The notes: generated by a model from the sequence alone, not told the origin. 35,598 nucleotides of DNA from Nocardiopsis alkaliphila YIM 80379 (GCF_000341005.1 NZ_ANBD01000050.1:1-35598); one strand, 5' to 3'; shown: positions 17,890-26,831, counted from the stretch's first letter. A program made the numbers and translations.

Positions 17890-18721
17890 TACCCCCGAGA
17901 ACACGACGGCACCGGGTGGCGGGAACAGCGGGGAGGCACCTGCGGAGGGACCGCTGATCGTCTTCGACCAGGTGGTCAAGCGGTTCGGTGACCTCACGGT
18001 TCTGGACCACCTCGACTTCTCGGTCGCCCATGGTGAGCGTGTCACCCTGATCGGGCCGAGCGGCTCGGGCAAGACCACCATCCTGCGTTTGCTCATGACG
18101 TTGGAGAAGGTCACCGAGGGCCACATCTGGATCGACGGTGAGCCCTTCAGCCACATGCCCAGGGGCAACGGCCTCGTTCCGGCCGGTGAGACCTACCTGC
18201 GCATGAAGCGCAAGCGCATCGGCATGGTGTTCCAGCAGTTCAACCTCTTCCCCAACATGAGTGTTCGCAAGAACATCATGGAGGCCCCGGTCCACGTCCT
18301 GGGCGTGAGCAAGGACGAGGCCGCCCAGAAGGCGGAGGAGTTGTTGGACCTGGTGGGTCTGGGTGACAAGATCGACGCCCATCCCACTCAGCTGTCCGGT
18401 GGTCAACAGCAGCGTGTGGCCATCGCCCGTGCGTTGGCGATGAGCCCGGAGATCCTGCTCTTGGACGAGGTGACCTCGGCCTTGGACCCGGAGTTGGTGA
18501 CCGGGGTGTTGGACGTGCTGCGTGAGGTGGCCGAGAACACCGACATCACGATGCTGTGTGTGACCCACGAAATGGGTTTCGCGCGCGATGTGTCCCACCG
18601 TGTGCTGATGTTCGACCAGGGGCGGATCGCCGAGGAGGGCCACCCCGATCAGATCTTCGGCGACCCTCGACAGGAACGGACCAAGTCCTTCCTCAAGTCG
18701 GTCCTGGAGAACGGTCACTAG
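17876..18721 (+). CDS. ehuA: Ectoine ABC transporter ATPase EhuA
   Basis: This cytoplasmic ATPase of the Ehu importer has 281 residues. It begins at ATG 17876 inside the end of ehuD (14-bp overlap in another frame). After an unusual Pro/Gly-rich leader (residues 1-25), the ABC domain has Walker A GPSGSGKTT (60-68), the Q-loop near FQQFNLF, signature LSGGQQQRVAIARAL, Walker B ILLLDEVTSALDPE and the switch His in CVTHEMGFA. The residue after the catalytic Glu is Val instead of the usual Pro; the catalytic residues are intact. The operon closes with a strong hairpin 20 bp later. Confidence 0.95.
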   Translation: MSPSDTPENTTAPGGGNSGEAPAEGPLIVFDQVVKRFGDLTVLDHLDFSVAHGERVTLIGPSGSGKTTILRLLMTLEKVTEGHIWIDGEPFSHMPRGNGLVPAGETYLRMKRKRIGMVFQQFNLFPNMSVRKNIMEAPVHVLGVSKDEAAQKAEELLDLVGLGDKIDAHPTQLSGGQQQRVAIARALAMSPEILLLDEVTSALDPELVTGVLDVLREVAENTDITMLCVTHEMGFARDVSHRVLMFDQGRIAEEGHPDQIFGDPRQERTKSFLKSVLENGH

Positions 18722-18741
18722 GAGGCGGGTACTCCGGTGTC

Positions 18742-18787
18742 ATGGGGCGCCGTGCGGGTCGTCGTCACGGCCCGCACGGCGCCCCAT
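18742..18787 (+). terminator. Terminator of the ehu operon
   Basis: ATGGGGCGCCGTGCGGG (18742-18758) pairs perfectly over 17 bp with its reverse complement at 18771-18787, with a 12-base loop. It begins 20 bp after the ehuA stop and no gene lies between it and the next start at 18907. This is a very stable intrinsic terminator. Confidence 0.85.
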
Positions 18788-18906
18788 CGCTTGTGCGTGA
18801 TCCCATGGACGCGCAGGTCAGAGCGGGTTGCGACATACCGTATTCATTAGGTCGCTTTTAGTTTCCCATGGAGCAGAATGTGTGTTCTGAGGCAGGGGGG
18901 ACTCTT

Positions 18907-19848
18907 GTGACCATAGTGCGAAGATGGGGGCTCACATGGATGGTCGTCGGCGTGGTGGTCCTCATCGGCGGACCGCTCATCGCCGATCCGGTCCTGCGCG
19001 CCGATGTCTTCGAGGACTCGGCCGTACTGTTCGGACTCTCTTGGGCACCGATGCTGGCCGGTGGTCTCCTCGCCTGGCTGCTGGTCAGGACCTGGGGACG
19101 CCGGGACGACCTCGATCGACGGGTCCGGCTCGCCATGGGGGGCCACCCCCTCGACCAGGAAACGGCCTGGCAGTTCTTCCTGGTCGGCTGCTTCGTGTTG
19201 TCGATCATGTTGCTCTCCCAGGTCTTCTCCTTCTATGGCGCGGAGGTCGGTACCAGCCCGGACCTGGCGGTGTCGGCCTCCCTCGTGTCCCGGTTGTTGT
19301 TCCTCTTGGCGATCCCCCTCGTGTTGATGGATCGCTCCGGGATCGTCCTGGACGGCAGGGGCACCGCCATGCCCAAGGTCGCGCTCAAGGTGGGAGAACC
19401 CTGGCGCTGGCTCGGATTGATTCCGGTGGCGGTGGTGGTGGGGATGATGGGGTACTTGCTCCTGCCCCACATCGGGCTTCCCGCACCCTCGATGACCCTG
19501 TACGGCATGTTGGTCGCCTTCGCCGTGATCGCGGTCTGCGAGGAGATCTTCTTCCGCGCGATGGTGCAGACCCGACTGGAGATCCTGATGGGACGTTGGG
19601 GCGGCATCGGGGCCGCTTCGCTGCTCTTCGCGATGACCTACGCGCTCATTCAGCCCTTCGACGCGGTGGCCCAACTGCCCGGTGACGACCTGGTGCACAA
19701 CACCGGCTTGGCGATGTTGACCTATTTCCCGGCGGGTCTTTTCTACGGCTACCTGTGGGCCTGCTTTCGCAACACCTGGCTCAACCTCCTGATGCGGATG
19801 GCGATGTTCGTGCTCCTCCTGCCGCCGGACCTACAGATCGGTCTGTGA
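18907..19848 (+). CDS. CPBP (CAAX/Abi)-family intramembrane protein, divergent
   Basis: The start is set at GTG 18907 because AGGGGGGA precedes it by a few bases; ATG 18868 has no ribosome site. The protein has 313 residues with about seven or eight transmembrane helices. CPBP proteases carry EExxxR, then FxxxH and HxxxN. Here the first motif is clear (E212-E213-IFF-R217, inside FAVIAVCEEIFFRAMVQTRLE). The second reads FAMTY and the third region reads RNTWLN, so both histidines are replaced. The fold is likely the same but the peptidase activity is doubtful. Role unknown; it is monocistronic between the ehu terminator and ppk. Confidence 0.75.
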   Translation: MTIVRRWGLTWMVVGVVVLIGGPLIADPVLRADVFEDSAVLFGLSWAPMLAGGLLAWLLVRTWGRRDDLDRRVRLAMGGHPLDQETAWQFFLVGCFVLSIMLLSQVFSFYGAEVGTSPDLAVSASLVSRLLFLLAIPLVLMDRSGIVLDGRGTAMPKVALKVGEPWRWLGLIPVAVVVGMMGYLLLPHIGLPAPSMTLYGMLVAFAVIAVCEEIFFRAMVQTRLEILMGRWGGIGAASLLFAMTYALIQPFDAVAQLPGDDLVHNTGLAMLTYFPAGLFYGYLWACFRNTWLNLLMRMAMFVLLLPPDLQIGL

Positions 19849-19907
19849 GCGTCACCGTGTGGGAAGCGCGGTTTCGTGGCGCGAAACTTGCCTAGGGATA
19901 ACGGAAT

Positions 19908-19936
19908 TTGACCGGTAAACGGGTACAAAAGATACA
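19908..19936 (+). promoter_or_regulatory. Candidate ppk promoter
   Basis: TTGACC at 19908-19913 is followed after 17 bases by GATACA at 19931-19936, about 75 bp before the ppk start, in a locally AT-rich patch (ACAAAAGATACATAGG). The -35 is good and the -10 moderate. I see no clear direct repeat of the PhoP-box type around it. Confidence 0.4.
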
Positions 19937-20012
19937 TAGGGTCGCATAACGGTCATTTTCCCCTCAGGGGGATCTCACCTTGTGGTCATGAAACGGGGGG
20001 AGTCTGTCCATT

Positions 20013-22115
20013 GTGAGCACGGAATCAGCACCGACACAGACGGAACCAGGGGCCAGGGAACTCCCCCCGGACAGGTTCATGGACCGGGAGGAGGGATGGC
20101 TCCGCTTCAACCAGCGGGTCCTCGAACTGGCCGAGGACGAGGCGATTCCGCTGCTCGAGCGAGTGCGCTTCCTCGCGATCTTCTCCAGCAACCTGGACGA
20201 GTTCTTCATGGTCCGAGTCGCTGGACTCCGTCGCCGCCTGGCCACCGGGCTCTCGGTCGCCTCGGCGAGTGGACACCATCCGCGCGTTCTCCTGGAACGT
20301 ATCTCGCGGTTCACCCGCGACCTCATGCTGCGTCAGGCCGCCTGCCTCAACCAGAGCGTCGCTCCGGCCTTGGCGGAGGAGGGCATCAGCATCGTCCGAT
20401 GGAGCGAGGTGGACGCCGCCGAGCGCGAACACCTGGACGGGTACTTCCGGAGTTCCATCTATCCATTGCTGACACCGTTCGCGGTGGACTCGGCCCACCC
20501 GTTCCCCTACATCTCCGGGCGCTCCCTCAACCTCGCCGTCACCATCCGCGACACCGACGACGACCGGCGCCTGTTCGCCCGGATCAAGGTGCCCGCCTCA
20601 CTACCCAGGTTCATCGAACTCACGGTGCGTGGTGGCGGACGCTACCTTCCCGTTGAGGACGTCATCGCCGCGCACCTGCCCCAACTCTTCGAGGGCATGG
20701 AGGTAATGGAACACCACGCTTTCCGGGTGACGCGCAACGCCGACCTGGAGGTCGACGAGGACGAGACCGACGACCTCGTCCAGTCCCTGGAGAACGAACT
20801 CCTGCGCCGCCGTTTCGGTCCGCTCGTACGCCTGGAGGTCGAACAGACCATCAGTGACGAGGTCCTGGGCATCCTCATCGAGGAGCTCGGCGCCGAGGAA
20901 GAGGAGATCTATCGAGTCCCCGGACCGCTCAACCTGGCCGGGCTCTCCCAGATCGCGGACGCCGATCGCCCCGACCTGGCCTATCCGCCGTTGGTCCCGG
21001 TCGAACCCCGCGCGCTGACCTTCGGCGACCTGTTCGCCGCCATCCGCGAACGCGAGGTCCTGGTCCACCATCCCTACGAGTCCTTCGCCACCACCACCGA
21101 ACGTTTCCTCGCGCTGGCCGCCACCGACCCGAAGGTCGTGGCGGTCAAACAGACCCTGTACCGCACCAGTGGTGACTCGCCCATCGTGGAGTCGCTCATC
21201 GAAGCGGCCCGCGAGGGCAAGGAGGTCGTGGCCATGGTGGAGGTCAAGGCCCGCTTCGACGAGCAGAACAACATTCTGTGGGCTCGCAAACTCGAAGAGG
21301 CGGGCTGCCACGTGGTCTACGGGGTGGTCGGCCTCAAGACCCACTGCAAGCTGTCCATGGTCATCCGCCAAGACGGTGATGGGCTGCTGCGCCGCTACTG
21401 TCACATCGGTACCGGGAACTACAACCCGAGCACCGCACGTATCTATGAGGACCTCGCCCTGTTCAGCGCCGATCCGGAGGTCGGCGAGGACGTCAGTGAC
21501 CTCTTCAACGGCCTCACCGGGTTCTCCCGCAAGAGGCACTACCGACGACTGGTGGTGGCCCCCTCCGGTCTGCGCCAAGGGTTGCTCGGCCAGATCGAGA
21601 AGGAGATCGCCAACAAACGCAAGGCCGAACCGGCGTACATCCGCATCAAGGTGAACTCCCTGGTGGACGAGGAGATCGTCGATGCCCTCTACCGTGCTTC
21701 CCAAGCGGGGGTCGACATCGACCTGTGGGTGCGCGGCGGTTGCGTGCTGCGCCCTGGGGTCCCGGGGTTGTCGGACAACGTCCGGGTCCGCAGCGTCCTC
21801 GGTCGCTTCCTGGAACACTCGCGGGTGTTCGTTTTCGCCAATGGACGCAGACCCCAGGTGTGGATCGGCAGCGCCGACCTGATGCCGCGCAACCTCGACC
21901 GGCGGGTGGAAGCACTGATCCGGATCGTGGACCCCGAACAGCGCCGGCGGCTGATGGGCCTGCTGGACCTGGCGATGGCGGACACCACGTCCTCCTGGCG
22001 TCTGGAATCCGACGGGACGTGGAGGCGGTTCACCCACGACGCCGACGGAGAACGGCTGGTCGATCTCCAGGGCACCCTGAGCATGGAACGTCGCCTGAGG
22101 GTGGTGGAGGCTTGA
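20013..22115 (+). CDS. ppk: Polyphosphate kinase 1
   Basis: This enzyme reversibly transfers the gamma phosphate of ATP to inorganic polyphosphate. The protein has 700 residues, the usual PPK1 length, with a GTG start and GGGGGGAG upstream. All four domains are recognisable: N-terminal helical domain ([20 protein letters not shown] in two parts), head domain, and the two PLD-like catalytic domains. The phosphorylated histidine is H464 in [10 protein letters not shown] and the second catalytic histidine is H602 in [13 protein letters not shown]; the basic stretch [13 protein letters not shown] is also intact. The next gene is a MutT1-like protein 29 bp after the stop, an arrangement also found in mycobacteria. 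Confidence 0.97.
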   Translation: MSTESAPTQTEPGARELPPDRFMDREEGWLRFNQRVLELAEDEAIPLLERVRFLAIFSSNLDEFFMVRVAGLRRRLATGLSVASASGHHPRVLLERISRFTRDLMLRQAACLNQSVAPALAEEGISIVRWSEVDAAEREHLDGYFRSSIYPLLTPFAVDSAHPFPYISGRSLNLAVTIRDTDDDRRLFARIKVPASLPRFIELTVRGGGRYLPVEDVIAAHLPQLFEGMEVMEHHAFRVTRNADLEVDEDETDDLVQSLENELLRRRFGPLVRLEVEQTISDEVLGILIEELGAEEEEIYRVPGPLNLAGLSQIADADRPDLAYPPLVPVEPRALTFGDLFAAIREREVLVHHPYESFATTTERFLALAATDPKVVAVKQTLYRTSGDSPIVESLIEAAREGKEVVAMVEVKARFDEQNNILWARKLEEAGCHVVYGVVGLKTHCKLSMVIRQDGDGLLRRYCHIGTGNYNPSTARIYEDLALFSADPEVGEDVSDLFNGLTGFSRKRHYRRLVVAPSGLRQGLLGQIEKEIANKRKAEPAYIRIKVNSLVDEEIVDALYRASQAGVDIDLWVRGGCVLRPGVPGLSDNVRVRSVLGRFLEHSRVFVFANGRRPQVWIGSADLMPRNLDRRVEALIRIVDPEQRRRLMGLLDLAMADTTSSWRLESDGTWRRFTHDADGERLVDLQGTLSMERRLRVVEA

Positions 22116-22144
22116 TCGGCCACCTCCGAGCAGAAGGGCCCACG

Positions 22145-23056
22145 GTGGGTCGTTACCTGGAGCCGATCCGGGCGGGTGGCGCCGTGTTGTGGCGTGAAAG
22201 GGGTGGGAACCGTGAGGTCGTCCTGATCCGCCGCCCCCGCCACGGTGACTGGACCCTGCCCAAGGGCAAGCTCAAGAACGGCGAACACCCCATCATCGGA
22301 GCGGTCCGTGAGGTCGAGGAGGAGACCGGGATGACCCCGCTCCTAGGGCGTAGATTGCCCTGCGGTAACTACCTCAAGGACGGCTGGCCCAAACAGGTGG
22401 AGTGGTGGGTCGCCACCCCCGAACGTCCCGGCGCGGAGGTCGACCATCCGTCCGACGATGAGGTCGACCTCGTCGAATGGGTGCCGATCGAACGGGCCAG
22501 GGAACGACTCACCTACCGGCACGACGTCCGGGTCCTCGACGACTTCGGATCCGGTCCCGCCCGTACCTTCCCGATCGTCCTGTTGCGGCACACGTCCGCG
22601 GGGGACAAGCGTTCCTGGCAGGGCAGCGACCTGCTCCGCCCGCTGGACGAGGCCGGACGGGCCGACGCCTTGGCCCTGTCCCCGGTGCTGGGAGCCTACG
22701 GAAGGCTTCGGGTGATCTCCTCGGCGGCCGCTCGCTGTATGGAGTCGCTGCTCGCGTACAGCGTCGAGTACGACGTGCCCATGCGTACCGAACGCGCCTT
22801 CACCGTGGGAAGCGAGGGTGAGGGTTACGAGGTCGAGAAGGCCAAAGAGGTGTTCGCGGGCCTGATCCGTGAGGGCCGTCCCACCGTGGTGTGCACCCAC
22901 GGGGAACTGGTCCCGGACCTGATGACCGAGGCGCTCGCCCGATTGGGCGCCCCCCTGACCCAGCAGTGTGGCTTGCGCAAGGGGGCGTTCTGGGTGCTGC
23001 ACGTGTCCGACGACGGAGAACCGGCCGGTGTGGAGCGCCACGGTCCGCGAGGGTGA
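22145..23056 (+). CDS. MutT1-like Nudix hydrolase fused to a histidine phosphatase domain
   Basis: I place the start at GTG 22145, preceded by AGAAGGG with six-base spacing; TTG 22112, overlapping the ppk stop, is an alternative. The protein has 303 residues. Residues 1-135 are a Nudix domain with a perfect box G(x5)E(x7)REVEEETG at about 41-63. Residues 145-300 are a histidine-phosphatase-like domain in which the motif reads LLRHTSAG (RHT), with later THGELVPDL supplying the second His. Mycobacterial MutT1, next to ppk1, has the same fusion and hydrolyses 8-oxo-(d)GTP and dinucleoside polyphosphates. The link to ppk suggests nucleotide housekeeping in the same transcript. Confidence 0.88.
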   Translation: MGRYLEPIRAGGAVLWRERGGNREVVLIRRPRHGDWTLPKGKLKNGEHPIIGAVREVEEETGMTPLLGRRLPCGNYLKDGWPKQVEWWVATPERPGAEVDHPSDDEVDLVEWVPIERARERLTYRHDVRVLDDFGSGPARTFPIVLLRHTSAGDKRSWQGSDLLRPLDEAGRADALALSPVLGAYGRLRVISSAAARCMESLLAYSVEYDVPMRTERAFTVGSEGEGYEVEKAKEVFAGLIREGRPTVVCTHGELVPDLMTEALARLGAPLTQQCGLRKGAFWVLHVSDDGEPAGVERHGPRG

Positions 23057-23112
23057 GCAGCACCTCGCCGGGAAGAGACCACTCGGCGCCGGTCCGGTGA
23101 CATGATGCGTGC

Positions 23113-23550
23113 ATGGCTGAACACATGGTGGCGCGGAGCATCGTGATCGATGCCCCGGCCAAGAAGATCTTCGACCTGCTCGCCTCCCCCGACAGGCATC
23201 CGGACCTGGACGGATCCGGCACGGTGCGCGGGCGGGTCTTCGGACCGAAGCGTCTGGAGCTCGGGGCGCGGTTCGGTATGGACATGCGGATGATGGGGTT
23301 GCCCTACCGGATGACCAATCAGGTGGTGGAGTTCGAGGAGGATCGGCTCATCGCCTGGAAGCACGTCGGTTCGCACCGGTGGCGGTACGAGTTGACCGAG
23401 CAGGCACCGGGCCGGACCCGGGTCACCGAGACCTTTGACTACACGCGGGGACAGACCCTCTTCTACGTCCTGTCGGGCGCGCCGGCCAGGAACGCGCGTG
23501 CGATCGAGGAGACCTTGGAACGGCTCGAACGCGAGGTCGGACGGGGTTGA
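23113..23550 (+). CDS. SRPBCC-family lipid/ligand-binding-fold protein
   Basis: The protein has 145 residues and starts at ATG 23113, 56 bp after the MutT1-like gene on the same strand. It shows the START/SRPBCC pattern: ARSIVIDAPAKKIFDLLASPDRHPDLDGSG at the N-terminus (first strand and helix), a central strand pair ending IAWKHVGSHRWRYELTE, and a long C-terminal helix (ARNARAIEETLERLERE). Actinobacterial members of this polyketide-cyclase-like group bind hydrophobic ligands, and most have no known function. A weak inverted repeat GGTCAC/GTGACC at 23579-23601 may end the transcript. Confidence 0.8.
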   Translation: MAEHMVARSIVIDAPAKKIFDLLASPDRHPDLDGSGTVRGRVFGPKRLELGARFGMDMRMMGLPYRMTNQVVEFEEDRLIAWKHVGSHRWRYELTEQAPGRTRVTETFDYTRGQTLFYVLSGAPARNARAIEETLERLEREVGRG

Positions 23551-23744
23551 CCCCGGATCGGCGCGCGAAGCGGAGTCCGGTCACGAAGCGCTCCGGTGAC
23601 CCCTGACCGAGGTCGCGAATACGACACCTGACGAAATGCCCTAAAGTTCGGCAAGGGCCCGCCAACCTCCACGCCTCCCGGCCACCGCGGCGTTGGCTGG
23701 ACGGGCCCGCCGTGAACCGGTCGACACAGGAAGTCGGGAGACCA

Positions 23745-24455
23745 GTGGGTGCAACGAGCTTCGGCGACGTGTGGCAGGACGTACTGAGCGTCCAACCGGA
23801 TCCGGAACGATGGATCGTCATCGCGACGGCTGTGGTCGCCCTGGCGACCGTACTGTTCGCTCCGCCTTGGCGGGTGGCGCGCAACGTCGTCACCATCGCC
23901 CACGAGGGCGGACACGCCCTCGTCGCGCTGCTCAGCGGCCGTCAGCTCACCGGGATTCGCCTGCACTCCGACACGTCCGGGGTGACGGTCTCGCGAGGCA
24001 AGCCCACCGGTATCGGCATGATCCTGACGGTCTTCGCGGGCTATGTCGCCCCGAGCATCATCGGCCTGCTCGGCATCCTCATGCTGATGTCGGGCCGTAT
24101 CACCGCGCTGCTGTGGTTGAGCATCGTCGTGCTCGCGGCCATGCTCCTGATGATCCGTAACTTCTATGGTGTGCTCTCGGTCGTCGTCACCGGCGCGGTG
24201 GTCTTCGGGGTCAGTTGGTTCACCCCGCACGAGGTTCAGGCGGCCTTCGCCTACCTGTTCATCTGGTTCCTGCTCTTCGCCGGGGTCCGTCCCGTCATCG
24301 AGCTTCAGTCCCAGCGGAGGCGTCAACCCTCACCGCACTCCGACGCCGACCAGTTGGCCCGCCTGACCGGCCTGCCCGGCACCTTCTGGGTGATGGTGTT
24401 CTTCCTGGTGAACGCGGCCGTCACCGCCCTGGGCGTGTGGATGCTGCTGTTCTAA
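23745..24455 (+). CDS. M50B-like membrane zinc metallopeptidase
   Basis: The start is taken as GTG 23745, which has GGGAG four bases upstream; GTG 23712 would add eleven residues. The protein has 236 residues, with the zinc motif HEGGH in VVTIAHEGGHALVALLSGRQL followed by a short strand (IRLHSDTSGVTV) and then five or six transmembrane helices. This is the layout of the peptidase M50B-like group found widely in actinobacteria; substrates are not known. The C-terminal cytosolic part has LQSQRRRQPSPHSDADQLARL before a last helix. It is probably monocistronic, closed by the hairpins at 24482-24536. Confidence 0.82.
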   Translation: MGATSFGDVWQDVLSVQPDPERWIVIATAVVALATVLFAPPWRVARNVVTIAHEGGHALVALLSGRQLTGIRLHSDTSGVTVSRGKPTGIGMILTVFAGYVAPSIIGLLGILMLMSGRITALLWLSIVVLAAMLLMIRNFYGVLSVVVTGAVVFGVSWFTPHEVQAAFAYLFIWFLLFAGVRPVIELQSQRRRQPSPHSDADQLARLTGLPGTFWVMVFFLVNAAVTALGVWMLLF

Positions 24456-24481
24456 CGGATGAGGCGAGAGGACGACGGCGA

Positions 24482-24536
24482 GCCCCGTGGCGTGCCGCGG
24501 GGCCTGCTTCTTCACCCTGAAAGCGTGCGCTTCAGG
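24482..24536. terminator. Two adjacent hairpins between convergent genes
   Basis: GCCCCGTGG/CCGCGGGGC (24482-24503) is followed by CTGCTTCTT, and a second stem CCTGAAAGCG/CGCTTCAGG (24516-24536) overlaps the stop codon of the minus-strand STAS gene. Together they look like a terminator for each direction. Confidence 0.7.
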
Positions 24537-24885
24537 CGGTCTGCGGGGCGGCGAGCGCCTGGGAGACCGAGTCGAACACCGGGATGCGGGTGTCCAGGGA
24601 AGTGATGCGCAGCGTCTGCAGGACTCGCGGCGACGCCGCGGCGATCACCAACAGGGCCTGCTGTTCCTTGGCGGCCTTGTGGGCGCGGATGAGCACACGC
24701 AGACCGCTGGAGTCGATGAAACGCAGATCGGTGCAGTCCAGTACGACGCGGCCGTGGGGCTGAGTGGTCAACGCCTCCGTCACGGCCTCTTGGAAACGGG
24801 CCTCGGTGGCCATGTCGATCTCACCGTCCAAGGTCAGGACACGTCCGGACTCGTGGAGGGTGGAAGAGATGGTCAGATCGGGCAT
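24532..24885 (-). CDS. STAS-domain anti-sigma factor antagonist (second copy)
   Basis: The protein has 117 residues and an ATG start with CGGAG six bases upstream. It is a single STAS domain: LTISSTLHESGRVLTLDGEIDMAT, then VVLDCTDLRFIDSSGLRVLIRAH with Ser59 in the canonical phosphorylation loop DSSGL, and an LRITSLDTRIPVFDS C-terminal part. It is a typical RsbV/BldG-like antagonist. No kinase or sigma factor gene is adjacent; its partner may be the HATPase at 6321-7289 or others. The upstream region carries a nested hairpin at 24933-24963. Confidence 0.88.
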   Translation of the reverse strand: MPDLTISSTLHESGRVLTLDGEIDMATEARFQEAVTEALTTQPHGRVVLDCTDLRFIDSSGLRVLIRAHKAAKEQQALLVIAAASPRVLQTLRITSLDTRIPVFDSVSQALAAPQTA

Positions 24886-24932
24886 TGCGACTCCGGCGTA
24901 CTCGGGCCCAGGCCGATGGGACGGCGAGGTAG

Positions 24933-24963
24933 ACCACACTTCGCCCCACCGGGGACGTGTGGT
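24933..24963 (-). promoter_or_regulatory. Nested stem-loop in the leader of the STAS gene
   Basis: ACCACAC (24933-24939) pairs with GTGTGGT (24957-24963) and encloses CCCC-ACC-GGGG. It lies 48-78 bp before the STAS start codon. It could be an operator or a structured mRNA leader; the sequence alone does not decide. Confidence 0.4.
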
Positions 24964-25643
24964 GACCGGTGCGTAGGTTGCGTTACCGCGTGAGCCAAGC
25001 TGATGGTTCATCAAGTTCCTTGCGTGATGCCCCGGCCGGATGCCGGGGAGGAAACGCCTTTCTCGCCTGGTTTGCTTGGAAAAGTACGGCATCTGAGGAA
25101 CGGCTGGGTCTTGGCCGAAAGTTCCTGACGTCGTGCTGTCATCCGTGATGACGGTCGCCTGAGAGCGTAAGGAGAGGGTGGCGCGGGTCCAAGGTGTCGT
25201 CGGTCCCGCTCGCGCCCTCGATGGTGATCGGTTCTCTAGAAGATGGGAACCCACGGGCGTCGACGGTCATTCCCCGAGGCCCCGGCATCGAAGGTGACCG
25301 CCGGTCCGTCTTCTTGCGCCGATTCCCTTCGAGTGGCCGGGCCCACTCCGTGGAATCCGTGTCACCGGAGTCGTTCAGCCAGGGACTTTACCACAGGGGT
25401 GTGGCCTATTCGTGACTTGAGCGACGCAAGGTCGTGTTCGTGTGTTTCGCGTTTTCTGGAATCGATGGTGTATACGTCACACCCGCTCCAGTGCCGTCTC
25501 CTCGCGCTCGGTTCGCCCGCTTCCCGCCCTTGGAGCGTCCGCACGGACGCGGGCAGGGGCAGCGGGACCGTCCCGGTCAGGGGCGGGGGACGCGGCGACA
25601 ACGGCGTTTCCGGGTGTTGGGGCCATCGTGGGGATCGTGGACC
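24964..25643. other. Gene-poor gap upstream of the STAS gene
   Basis: No gene is supported in this 680-bp stretch; open frames on either strand lack ribosome sites and family matches. It contains the hairpin CCCCGGC-(5 nt)-GCCGGGG followed by AGGAAAC (25030-25055), a hairpin GTCATC-CGT-GATGAC (25138-25152), CCACA-GGGG-TGTGG near 25392-25405, and GTGTATAC near 25468. The STAS gene promoter should lie at its left end on the minus strand. Confidence 0.45.
25030..25055 (+). repeat. Hairpin with GGGGAGGAAAC tail, copy 1
   Basis: A 7-bp stem (CCCCGGC/GCCGGGG) is followed directly by AGGAAAC. The same tail follows two other hairpins at 26806-26831 and 26953-26976. See the finding on these three elements. 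Confidence 0.5.
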
Positions 25644-26738
25644 TCAGCTCCCAAGCCCCCACTCCTGGAGAACCTCGTCGGTGTCGGGTAGTGGACGGCC
25701 GCGGGTGACCGTTCCGGGGGTGCGATCGAACCTGGGCGCGGGCCCGGGCACTACTCGCCCGCCCTCGCGCAGCAGTGAACCCCGGGCGCGGACGTGCGGG
25801 TGGTCGGGAGCCTCCTCCAAGGACAAGATCGGCGTCACGCAGGCCTCGGTGCCTTCGAAGACCTCACCCCACTCGTCGCGGGTTCGGCTACGCAGCACCT
25901 CCGTGAAACGCGCGCGCAGCCGCGGCCAGTTCTCGGTGTCCCACTGGTCGGGCAGCTCTTCGCCGGCCAGACCGGTGCCCTCGAGAAAGGCCGCGTAGAA
26001 CCGCGGTTCGATGCAGCCGACCGAGACGTGTCCTCCGTCGGCGCATTCGTAGACGTCGTACCAGGGAGCGCCGGTGTCGAGGTAATTGGTGCCACGTTCG
26101 TCGTTCCAGAAACCACGTGCGCGGTCCTCGTGCACCATGGACATCAGCAGGGCGCTGCCGTCCACCATGGCCGCGTCCACCACCTGACCCCGCCCGGAGG
26201 TCTGTCGTTCCAACAGGGCGGCGAGGATCCCGGTGATCGTGAACATGGTGCCCCCGGCGAAGTCGCCGAGCAGGTTGATCGGCGGGACGGGCGGGCCGCC
26301 GGCACGACCGAGGGCGTGCAAGGCGCCGTTCACCGAGATGTAGTTCATGTCGTGCCCCACGGTGTGGGCCAACGGCCCGTCCTGGCCCCAGCCGGTGACT
26401 CGCGCGTACACCAACCGGGGGTTGAGCTCCAGGCATTGGTCGGGCCCCAACCCGCGCCGCTCCATCACGCCGGGGCGGAACCCCTCCAAAAGAACGTCGG
26501 CTCGGTGGACCAGGTCGTGGGCGAGCGCCAGTCCCTCTTCGGACTTGAGGTCCGCGCCGACCACCGCGCGCCCCTCGCTCATGTGCGGACCGGGAGCGCC
26601 ATGCCGGAGGGCTTCGGCGGCCTCGGGGCGATCGATTCGAATGACACTGGCGCCCAGGTCGGCGAGGAGCATGCCCGCCATCGGTGCCGGTCCGATACCG
26701 GTGAACTCGACGACGCGGATTCCGTTGAGGGGTCCCAT
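25644..26738 (-). CDS. Alpha-methylacyl-CoA racemase-like CaiB/BaiF-family enzyme
   Basis: The protein has 364 residues and an ATG start with AAAGG eight bases upstream. It belongs to the class III CoA-transferase fold: GIRVVEFTGIGPAPMAGMLLADLGA and RIDRP at the N-terminus, then TGWGQDGPL. The acid-base residues of mycobacterial alpha-methylacyl-CoA racemase (His126, Asp156, Glu241) line up with His129 (GHDMNY), Asp159 (NLLGDFAGG) and Glu244 (GCIEPRFY) at a constant offset of three. This favours racemase (epimerisation of 2-methylacyl-CoA in branched-chain fatty acid or sterol side-chain breakdown) over CoA transfer. It stands alone, divergent from rsmA. Confidence 0.88.
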   Translation of the reverse strand: MGPLNGIRVVEFTGIGPAPMAGMLLADLGASVIRIDRPEAAEALRHGAPGPHMSEGRAVVGADLKSEEGLALAHDLVHRADVLLEGFRPGVMERRGLGPDQCLELNPRLVYARVTGWGQDGPLAHTVGHDMNYISVNGALHALGRAGGPPVPPINLLGDFAGGTMFTITGILAALLERQTSGRGQVVDAAMVDGSALLMSMVHEDRARGFWNDERGTNYLDTGAPWYDVYECADGGHVSVGCIEPRFYAAFLEGTGLAGEELPDQWDTENWPRLRARFTEVLRSRTRDEWGEVFEGTEACVTPILSLEEAPDHPHVRARGSLLREGGRVVPGPAPRFDRTPGTVTRGRPLPDTDEVLQEWGLGS

Positions 26739-26805
26739 AGGTGCCTTTCGGGTGCGAATTGACCAGAACGACGTTCGGTTTCATCAGGTTAGTGGGTGTG
26801 CGAAA

Positions 26806-26831
26806 CCCTGTCCTCAAGCAGGGGAGGAAAC
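26806..26831 (+). repeat. Hairpin with GGGGAGGAAAC tail, copy 2
   Basis: CCCTG-(8 nt)-CAGGG is followed by GGAGGAAAC; the tail can also pair onward with CATCCTTCCCC. It lies in the racemase/rsmA spacer. Confidence 0.5.

Noticed and set aside
19861..20012. PhoP box or stress-sigma (GNNTN-GGGTAY) promoter before ppk
   Set aside because: GGGTAC is present at 19921, but no GNNTN lies at the proper 14-16 base distance, and no GTTCACC-type direct repeats are visible.
20601..22037. Long open frame antisense to ppk
   Set aside because: High GC content produces long antisense frames. This one has no ribosome site, no family match, and lies wholly opposite a certain gene.
25243..25998. Plus-strand open frame of 251 codons in the gap left of the racemase gene
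   Set aside because: Its 3' half is antisense to the racemase gene, its composition is Ser/Arg/Pro-rich and it has no plausible start signal.
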